From: JBCDCE01 sp039182515
Lineage (GTDB): Bacteria > Pseudomonadota > Alphaproteobacteria > Rhodobacterales > Rhodobacteraceae
DNA length: 19,996 bases
Assembly (NCBI GenBank): GCA_039182515.1
Contig: JBCDCE010000068.1
Coordinates: 1 to 19,996 of the forward strand
Reading direction: 5' to 3'
Shown here one piece after another: positions 14,179-19,996 of this stretch. The position numbers were made by a program, and so were the translations under genes. Below the pieces are notes generated by a model. That model had not been told where the DNA came from. It did no database searches and worked only from the letters and a program-made list of their open reading frames with translations. Positions within the stretch are counted from its first letter, which is position 1. Every line of letters starts with the position of its first letter.

Positions 14179-15318
14179 TTACCGAGGTCTGTGGATATGG
14201 CCGCTTTGTACCAGCCCGAAGGCCGCGAGCAACACAAGCATGGCAGACCCGCCGTAGCTCACGAGCGGCAAAGGCACCCCAACCACCGGGGCGAGCCCCA
14301 TGACCATGGCCATATTGACCGAGAAGAAGAGAAAGAAGGTTGTCGCAATGCCGAAGATGAGCAGCGAGGCGAACCTGTCGCGCGTGGCCAATGCGGAGAC
14401 CACACAAAAGGCCACGATCAGCATATAGAGCACAAGCAAGCTGATCCCGCCGATGAGGCCAAACTCTTCTGCCAAAGTGGTGAAGATGAAATCCGTGTGC
14501 TTTTCGGGCAAGAAGTTCAGGCGCGACTGGGTTCCTTGCATAAAGCCGCGCCCACTGACGCCCCCAGATCCCAAAGCAATTTTCGATTGGGTAATGTGAT
14601 AGCCGTTGCCTAAAGGATCAGCTTCTGGGTTTAAGAAGGTGTCAATCCGGCGGTATTGGTAGTCTTGCAATAGTTGCCAAGTGGTGCCTCGCGATTGGAA
14701 AACGGCTGTCACTGTGCCGATGCCGCTGGCAATCACGGCTGCAAAGTACCCCCAATGCACGCCCGCGCACCACATCACAACGCCACCACCCGCGAGGATC
14801 AGAAGCGAGGTCCCAAGGTCCGGTTGGCGGAGCACAAGCATCACAGGCAATACGATGATCACAAGGGCTACGAGGATCCAAAACGGCTTTGACGTACGAT
14901 CGAGCGGCAACCAATCATAAAATGCGGCCAAGAACATCACGACCGTGATTTTCGCCACTTCTGAGGGCTGCAATTGCATAAAGCCCAGGTCAATCCAGCG
15001 CTGCGCGCCGCCCCGCGCTTCGCCGAAAAACTCCACGGCTAATAAGAGCAAAAGCGAGCCCACATAGGCCACGGCTGACATATTGCGCCAAAACCAAATC
15101 GGCACGAGCGCCACAAAGAACATCGCCGCCATGCCAAGGCCAAAGCGCTGCATCTGGGGCTCTGCCCAAGGTGTGTAGCTGCCGCCTGCCACGGAATAGA
15201 GCATCAAAAAACCAATGGAGGAAACGGCGCATAAAAGCAGCACCAAAGGCCAATTGAAGAACAAGAGCTTGCGGAAGCCCGACGGCGTGGATTTGACGTT
15301 GGCTTCGAGAAAACTCAT
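14179..15318 (-). CDS. rodA: RodA, SEDS-family peptidoglycan glycosyltransferase of the elongasome
   Basis: A 379-residue inner-membrane protein with about ten helices. It polymerises lipid II into glycan strands during side-wall growth and works with PBP2. SEDS blocks are visible: NGYHITQSKIALGSGGVSG and GRGFMQGTQS, then LNFLPEKHTDFIF and TLAEEFGLIGG in the large extracytoplasmic loop, and the final VGVPLPLVSYGGSAML. Length and order fit RodA. Its ATG overlaps the PBP2 stop by ATGA, so the two partners are translated together. It is followed 6 bp later by a dehydrogenase gene. Confidence 0.97.
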   Translation of the reverse strand: MSFLEANVKSTPSGFRKLLFFNWPLVLLLCAVSSIGFLMLYSVAGGSYTPWAEPQMQRFGLGMAAMFFVALVPIWFWRNMSAVAYVGSLLLLLAVEFFGEARGGAQRWIDLGFMQLQPSEVAKITVVMFLAAFYDWLPLDRTSKPFWILVALVIIVLPVMLVLRQPDLGTSLLILAGGGVVMWCAGVHWGYFAAVIASGIGTVTAVFQSRGTTWQLLQDYQYRRIDTFLNPEADPLGNGYHITQSKIALGSGGVSGRGFMQGTQSRLNFLPEKHTDFIFTTLAEEFGLIGGISLLVLYMLIVAFCVVSALATRDRFASLLIFGIATTFFLFFSVNMAMVMGLAPVVGVPLPLVSYGGSAMLVLLAAFGLVQSGHIHRPR

Positions 15319-17264
15319 GTGCGCTGGCCCGTGTCGTCTTTGGGCGCAAAGTCCCGCAAAGATGGCGCCATGCGCTCATGTAATTCCGCGATCTCAGCTT
15401 GAGCGGCTTTTGGGTAGGCCTCCAAAGGAGGCAATTTGCCCATGAGGGCCCTGAGCGTGATGTCGCGCGCGATGGGGGCCGCGGCTTTCGATCCGCCGCC
15501 GCCATGCTCAACAACCACCGCTACGGCGATCTTGGGATCATCGTAAGGCGCAAAGTTCACAAACAAAGCGTGGTCCCGGCGCTCCCAAGGCAGGTCTTCG
15601 TTTTTGGTGACACCGCGCCTGCGTTCTTCGGCGGTGATGCGGCGCACTTGGCTGGTGCCGGTTTTGCCCGCAAGCTCCAGCCCGTCTTCCGCAATGCGGC
15701 TGCGCCAGGCCGTGCCGCGCCGGTGGTTGGAGACCGCAAACATCGCGCGCCGAATCGCGTTAAGATGACTGCGCGGAATGTCCAACGGCTCGCCGCCCAA
15801 GGTAGGCGTAGGCCGACCGTCTTGCGACTTCACAAGCCGAGGTGTCACAGAGCGCCCCGTTGCGATGCGTGCAGCCATAACGGCCAATTGCAAAGGCGAA
15901 GAGAGCACATAGCCCTGGCCAATCGACGCGTTGACCGTATCGCCAATGCGCCAGTCTTCGCCGCGGGCCTCCGCTTTCCATCTCTTGTCCGGCGCAATGC
16001 CATTCTCCACAGCCAGCATGGGAAGATCGTGTTTGATGCCCAGCCCAAGCTTGCGCGCCATCTCGGCAATTTTGTCGATGCCCACTCTTTGGGAAATGTC
16101 GTAGAAATACGTGTCGCAAGACTGTTTGAGGGCTTCATGCAAATTGACGTGGCCATGGCCCACGCGCTTCCAACAGTGGAAGGTTTGGCGCGAGACCTTC
16201 AAAAACCCAGGGCACCAGACCGTCTCATCGAGCCCCACAACACCCGCTTCCAAAGCGGCCAGGGCTGTGACCATCTTGAAGGTGGAGCCCGGCGGATAGA
16301 CATCCTGCACGGCCTTATTGCGGAAGGGGCGGAATTTGTTGTTGAGCAGCGCGTTGTAGTCTTTCGAGGAAATCCCGCGCACGAAGAGATTGGGATCAAA
16401 GCTGGGCATCGAGCCGATGCACAAAAGATCGCCCGTCTCGCAATCAATCACCACGGCACTGGCCGCTTCGCCTTCAAGCCGCGCTTGAGCGTAGTTCTGC
16501 AAAGACGCATCAATGGTGAGTTGCAGATCCACGCCGGGGCGGCTTTCCTCGCGATCAAGCTCGCGCATCACGCGGCCTGTGGCGTTCACTTCAATCCGCT
16601 TGGTGCCTGCTTTGCCGCGCAGAGGGTGCTCGATTTTGGCCTCAACGCCGGTTTTGCCAATTTGAAAGCGCGGGATTTGCAAGAGCGGATCAGGATCGTT
16701 GAGCTTCGACAGATCGTAGTCACTCACCGGGCCCACATAGCCCAAGATATGTGCACCATCCGAGGCCAGTGGGTATTTGCGCGAGAGCCCAACATCCGGG
16801 GTCACACCCGGCAAGCTCGGCGCATTGGCCGAGACTTGCGCCAGTTGTTCCCAGGTGAGGCGGTCCAAGATCGTCACGGGCACAAAGGGCGAGCGCTTTT
16901 TAAGATTGACGATCACCTCTTCGATCTTTTCTTCATCGAGCGGCACGAGCTTTGAAAGCCGGTCCAGCGTGTCGCGCAGGTCGCCTGCGTCTTCGCGCAC
17001 AAGCACGATCCGGTAGTTCTGCTCGTTTTCAGCGAGCACAACGCCGTTACGATCAAAGATCTGTCCACGTGCGGGCGGAATGAGGCGCAGGTTGATCCGG
17101 TTTTCCTCCGCGAGCAAACGGAACTCGCTGGCTTGTTCCACTTGCAACTCGCGCATGCGCCACGCGAGCGCGCCCGTGGCCGCAATTTGCAAACCAGCAA
17201 CCACCAGGCCGCGGCGCGAGATCTTGCGCGCGCTGCGCATAACATCCGCTTTGTTGCGTTTCAT
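15315..17264 (-). CDS. mrdA: Penicillin-binding protein 2 (transpeptidase of the elongasome)
   Basis: A 649-residue class B penicillin-binding protein that cross-links side-wall peptidoglycan and activates RodA. The N-terminus has a basic cytosolic start and a single membrane helix (about 18-35), then the dimerisation domain with PPARGQIFDRNG (63-74). The transpeptidase domain has S327-T-F-K330, the SCD triad S382-C-D384 and K534-T-G536, all as expected. The ATG overlaps the mreD stop by ATGA and its stop overlaps rodA the same way. The tail after KTG is slightly extended (LHERMAPSLRD near the end). A 518-codon open frame opposite it (15399-16955) is a GC-driven shadow. Confidence 0.97.
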   Translation of the reverse strand: MKRNKADVMRSARKISRRGLVVAGLQIAATGALAWRMRELQVEQASEFRLLAEENRINLRLIPPARGQIFDRNGVVLAENEQNYRIVLVREDAGDLRDTLDRLSKLVPLDEEKIEEVIVNLKKRSPFVPVTILDRLTWEQLAQVSANAPSLPGVTPDVGLSRKYPLASDGAHILGYVGPVSDYDLSKLNDPDPLLQIPRFQIGKTGVEAKIEHPLRGKAGTKRIEVNATGRVMRELDREESRPGVDLQLTIDASLQNYAQARLEGEAASAVVIDCETGDLLCIGSMPSFDPNLFVRGISSKDYNALLNNKFRPFRNKAVQDVYPPGSTFKMVTALAALEAGVVGLDETVWCPGFLKVSRQTFHCWKRVGHGHVNLHEALKQSCDTYFYDISQRVGIDKIAEMARKLGLGIKHDLPMLAVENGIAPDKRWKAEARGEDWRIGDTVNASIGQGYVLSSPLQLAVMAARIATGRSVTPRLVKSQDGRPTPTLGGEPLDIPRSHLNAIRRAMFAVSNHRRGTAWRSRIAEDGLELAGKTGTSQVRRITAEERRRGVTKNEDLPWERRDHALFVNFAPYDDPKIAVAVVVEHGGGGSKAAAPIARDITLRALMGKLPPLEAYPKAAQAEIAELHERMAPSLRDFAPKDDTGQRT

Positions 17265-17788
17265 CGCGCTGCCCCCTCGTTTGCTGGATCGCCAAAATGG
17301 CGCAGGCCCAAAGCAGGTCCGATCAAGACTATAAAGATCGGATAATAGAGTAAGGTAAATACCAGTTCACTGGCTGCCGCGCTCAAGCTTGGGGCGGGCA
17401 GAAAAGTTGCGAAAAGAATGAGCCGGTAGGCCACATAAATCGCGATGATTGCGCCTGCTGCAAATGCAAATTCAACGCCGCGCGAGGCGCGCCGCAGTTC
17501 CGCACCCCGCGCCCGCAAAAAGAGGCATCCCATCAACGCCAAGCCCGCAAAAAGCCCGGGCGGGCGCTGCAACAAAAGGTCGCCCAAAAAGAACATGCAA
17601 GCGGCTAAGGACAAGGGCAGGTAATCTGGGCGGCGCAGCATCCAAGCCATCGTGAGGGGTACCAGAGGGTCTCCGCGGCTCCAGTCCCCAGGTTGGGTTT
17701 GCAGTGGCAAAAGCTCCACAAAGAAAATACCAGAGCAGATCAAAAGATAGAGCAGCCAATAACTGAGCGTGGGCCGATCAAGCGTCAT
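17261..17788 (-). CDS. mreD: MreD, inner-membrane component of the elongasome
   Basis: A 175-residue protein made almost entirely of hydrophobic helices (about five or six), usual for MreD. It joins MreB filaments, MreC and the PBP2/RodA pair. Sequence conservation in the family is low, so the call rests on topology, length and position between mreC and mrdA. The PGDWSRGDPLVPLTMAWMLR block, with the loop around it, is typical of rhodobacterial MreD. It overlaps both neighbours by ATGA. Confidence 0.93.
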   Translation of the reverse strand: MTLDRPTLSYWLLYLLICSGIFFVELLPLQTQPGDWSRGDPLVPLTMAWMLRRPDYLPLSLAACMFFLGDLLLQRPPGLFAGLALMGCLFLRARGAELRRASRGVEFAFAAGAIIAIYVAYRLILFATFLPAPSLSAAASELVFTLLYYPIFIVLIGPALGLRHFGDPANEGAAR

Positions 17789-18699
17789 TGGCTGACCTCT
17801 TCGTCCACGCGGGCGGTTTCTTCCAGTTCGAGCGCAGGTGGTTCGGGGACCAAAAGATCGCCAGGATTTTCCAAAGGCTCAGGCGCGCGGGACCGCAAAA
17901 CGCGCAAAAACTCCAAGCGCTCGAAATCCGCTGCCAAACGCACGCGGAAGCGCCTGTCGGGGCCTTGGGTCACTTGCCCAACGAGAATGCCAGCCGGAAA
18001 CACGGCCCCGTCGCCTGAGCTTTGAACACGATCGCCTGGGCGCACGAGATCGGGGTTCTCAAGAAATTCGATCACGGGGCTGAGCGTATTGTCGCCTTGC
18101 AGAATTGCGCGCTGACCTGAAGGCTGGATCGTGATTGGCACGCGGCTGTTGTTGTCTGACAAAAGGATGACGCGCGAAGTTTTGCCCGCAACTCCGCTGA
18201 TCCGCCCAACAAGGCCAATGCCGTCCATGGTGGCCCAGCCATCGAGAATGCCGTCGCGCGCGCCCACATTCAAAAGCACGGATTGGCGAAAGGGCGATCC
18301 GCTGTCTGCCAAGACAACACCCGTGACGTGTGTGAGTTCGGGATCAAGCCGTACTTTATTGAGATCCAGTAGACGCGCGTTTTCTTGCTCGAGCTGCAAA
18401 GCGGCTTCTTTCCAAGCTTTCATCTGTTGCAATTCGCGGCGCAGGTCTTGGTTCTGCTCCAAGATGCGCGCGTAGCTTTGGAAATCGCGAGCCACGTCAA
18501 TGACGGCTGTAACGGGGGCCATGGCCCAGCTCATAGGTGGCACAACCCTATCAATCACAGCCATCCGGAAGCGTTCAACACGCGGGCTATCGATCCGCCA
18601 AATCACAAAAACCAAGAGCAAGAGCGCAATTGCGACAAGCGCAAAGACCCGCCCTAGGGGGCGCAGATATGTCTCGGATGTGCTCGTTTCGCGGGCCAA
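17785..18699 (-). CDS. mreC: MreC, periplasmic scaffold of the elongasome
   Basis: A 304-residue bitopic protein. A short cytosolic tail and one membrane helix (about 14-34) are followed by a periplasmic coiled coil (about 75-112) and the two beta-barrel lobes (VTGVVLADSGSPFRQSVLLN to the RVRLAADFERLEF end). It binds PBP2 and switches it to the active form. The start is TTG 18699 with AAGGCGAGA just upstream; no ATG or GTG upstream is in frame with a better site. The TTG start may keep its level below that of mreB, which ends 27 bp upstream. The last 30 residues are acidic and proline-rich (PEPLENPGDLLVPEPPALEL) and unlikely to be part of the fold. Confidence 0.95.
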   Translation of the reverse strand: MARETSTSETYLRPLGRVFALVAIALLLLVFVIWRIDSPRVERFRMAVIDRVVPPMSWAMAPVTAVIDVARDFQSYARILEQNQDLRRELQQMKAWKEAALQLEQENARLLDLNKVRLDPELTHVTGVVLADSGSPFRQSVLLNVGARDGILDGWATMDGIGLVGRISGVAGKTSRVILLSDNNSRVPITIQPSGQRAILQGDNTLSPVIEFLENPDLVRPGDRVQSSGDGAVFPAGILVGQVTQGPDRRFRVRLAADFERLEFLRVLRSRAPEPLENPGDLLVPEPPALELEETARVDEEVSQ

Positions 18700-18726
18700 A
18701 GGTCTCGCCTTACGATCAGGGGCTGA

Positions 18727-19764
18727 TTAGCTTTCGTAGTCTATCACGTGGCGCAGTTTGTTTTCGTGTTCAAGCGCGCGGCCTGTGCCGAGCGCCACGC
18801 AGTTGAGGCTTTCATCAGCCACAGAAATAGCCAAGCCTGTTTGCTCGCGCAGAGCAAGGTCTAGATCGCCCAAAAGCGCGCCGCCACCTGTGAGCATAAC
18901 GCCGCGGTCCACGATATCCGCCGCCAAATCGGGCGGGGTGGCTTCGAGCGCTATCATCACCGCTTCGCAGATTTGTTGCACGGGTTCGGCCAGGGCTTCG
19001 GCCACTTGAGCTTGGTTGATCTCGATCTCTTTGGGAACACCATTGAGCAAGTCACGACCGCGGATGGACATAGAGCTGCCGCGCCCGTCGTCAGGCATGC
19101 GGGCTGTGCCGATGGAGGTTTTGATGCGCTCGGCTGTGCTTTCGCCGATGAGTAGGTTCTGTTGGCGTCTGAGGTAGCTGATGATGCCTTCGTCCATGCG
19201 GTCACCACCCACGCGCACGGAACGCGCGTAGACGATATCGCCCAGGCTCAAAACCGCGACTTCTGTGGTCCCGCCGCCGATATCAACCACCATATTGCCG
19301 GTGGGATCGGTGATCGGCATGCCCGCGCCGATGGCGGCTGCGATGGGCTCAGCGATGAGCCCTGCGCGACGCGCTCCAGCTGAGAGCACAGATTGCCGAA
19401 TAGCGCGCTTTTCCACGGGCGTCGCACCGTGGGGCACGCAGACAATGATCTTCGGTTTCGAGAAGGTCGTGCGGCGCAGCACTTTGCGGATGAAGTGCTT
19501 GATCATCTCTTCGGCCACGTCGAAGTCAGCAATTACGCCGTCGCGCATGGGGCGGATCGCTTGGATGGATCCAGGTGTGCGGCCCAGCATCATCTTGGCG
19601 TCTTCGCCGACCGCGAGCACTTTTTTCTGACCGTCTTTCACTTGGTAGGCCACGACAGAAGGCTCGGCCAAAATCACGCCTTTGCCTTTGAGGTAAACAA
19701 GCGTGTTGGCAGTGCCCAGATCAATCGCCAGGTCCGACGTGAAGATGCCGCCCAATCCAAACAT
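18727..19764 (-). CDS. mreB: MreB, actin-like rod-shape protein
   Basis: A 345-residue bacterial actin that forms membrane-bound filaments steering side-wall synthesis. Nucleotide-binding blocks are complete: phosphate 1 DLAIDLGTANT (11-21), phosphate 2 VVDIGGGTTEVAVL, and the adenosine motif MLTGGGALL. The amphipathic start (MFGLGGIFTS) should help bind the membrane. ATG 19764 has AAAGGA about 12 bp and AGGA just upstream. It is the first gene of the operon to the end of ghrA; a 27-bp gap separates it from mreC, and no terminator lies in that gap. The promoter region on its other side carries two sets of repeats. Confidence 0.98.
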   Translation of the reverse strand: MFGLGGIFTSDLAIDLGTANTLVYLKGKGVILAEPSVVAYQVKDGQKKVLAVGEDAKMMLGRTPGSIQAIRPMRDGVIADFDVAEEMIKHFIRKVLRRTTFSKPKIIVCVPHGATPVEKRAIRQSVLSAGARRAGLIAEPIAAAIGAGMPITDPTGNMVVDIGGGTTEVAVLSLGDIVYARSVRVGGDRMDEGIISYLRRQQNLLIGESTAERIKTSIGTARMPDDGRGSSMSIRGRDLLNGVPKEIEINQAQVAEALAEPVQQICEAVMIALEATPPDLAADIVDRGVMLTGGGALLGDLDLALREQTGLAISVADESLNCVALGTGRALEHENKLRHVIDYES

Positions 19765-19819
19765 ATCCTGCTATTCCTTTGCCCACATTCTGCCCGCGAC
19801 TCTTAAAGGTTGGGCTGGC

Positions 19820-19944
19820 GTGGTTATAAAGGTCCGCTCGTGGTGTGGAAAGGGGCGGGAGGGGGCTTTTTCACACCTTACATTTATCGAACATTTATCT
19901 GGCAAGAAACTAAAGTTACATCGATTTTCTAGACTTATAACCAC
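19820..19944. repeat. Inverted repeat pair flanking the mreB promoter region
   Basis: GTGGTTATAA (19820-19829) and TTATAACCAC (19935-19944) are perfect 10-bp inverted copies, 105 bp apart. One lies between the candidate mreB promoter and its ATG, the other beyond the promoter, towards a possible divergent gene beginning at ATG 19991. They could be sites for one regulator acting on both sides. Confidence 0.45.
19877..19905 (-). promoter_or_regulatory. Candidate mreB promoter with a direct repeat in its spacer
   Basis: On the minus strand TTGCCA (19905-19900) and TGTAAG (19882-19877) are 17 bp apart. The spacer contains, on the + strand, ACATTTATC at 19880-19888 and again at 19891-19899, a repeat with an 11-bp period. 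The -10 match is modest, so this is tentative. Confidence 0.35.
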
Positions 19945-19996
19945 ATCTGAGCCGGTTTTTGGGCGTTGTTTTAAGAAAGCGACCCTAGAGATGAGC

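Noticed and set aside
15399..16955. A 518-codon open frame on the + strand opposite mrdA
   Set aside because: It is antisense to a complete, well-recognised PBP2 gene. Long shadow frames are common in GC-rich DNA and the product shows no domain.
1..19996. CRISPR array, rRNA or replication origin
   Set aside because: No regularly spaced repeats, no rRNA core sequence and no DnaA-box cluster were seen on either strand.

Overview
The window looks like chromosome from an alphaproteobacterium of the Rhodobacteraceae (Roseobacter group). This is inferred from the mreB-mreC-mreD-mrdA-rodA order, the style of the capsule export proteins, the DUF3489-DUF2924-recombinase module and the protein sequences in general; no rRNA is present to confirm it.

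Layout. Positions 1-2520 hold the tail of a TauE/SafE-type permease and two EamA/DMT-type transporters pointing away from each other. At about 2596-3849 lies an IS3-family (IS407-like) insertion sequence with imperfect terminal inverted repeats, a -1 frameshift heptamer and an in-frame stop early in orfA. At 4026-6415 is a compact module on the + strand: a strongly structured leader, a DUF3489 protein, a DUF2924 protein and a large serine recombinase, packed with a 4-nt gap and then a 1-nt overlap. A tRNA-Gln(TTG) gene at 6590-6664 turns its 3' end towards this module, so 1-6590 may be accessory DNA bordering the backbone.

From 6914 to 10105 (minus strand) is a capsule-type operon: KpsT-like ATPase, KpsE-like inner-membrane chain-export protein and KdsA, the Kdo-8-phosphate synthase. 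At 10448-11819 an ArsR-family repressor and a YraQ/ArsP-type permease overlap on the minus strand. Divergent from them, a uracil-DNA glycosylase-family gene with a four-cysteine iron-sulfur pattern and an SseB-like gene overlap on the + strand. Two near-identical dyads (TTTCGA half-sites, centres 32 bp apart) sit between the divergent units, and one covers the glycosylase start codon.

From 13243 to 19764 the minus strand carries the cell-elongation operon mreB-mreC-mreD-mrdA-rodA, with 4-bp stop/start overlaps from mreC to rodA, followed 6 bp later by a 2-hydroxyacid dehydrogenase of the GhrA type. The region upstream of mreB holds a candidate promoter with a 9-bp direct repeat inside its spacer, and a 10-bp inverted repeat.

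The most interesting item is the leader at 4026-4111. An 8-bp stem closes the ribosome-binding site of the DUF3489 gene, and another 8-bp stem crosses it, so the RNA could be either a pseudoknot or a two-state switch controlling a recombinase module. Second is the twin ArsR-type operator linking metalloid sensing to a DNA-repair gene.
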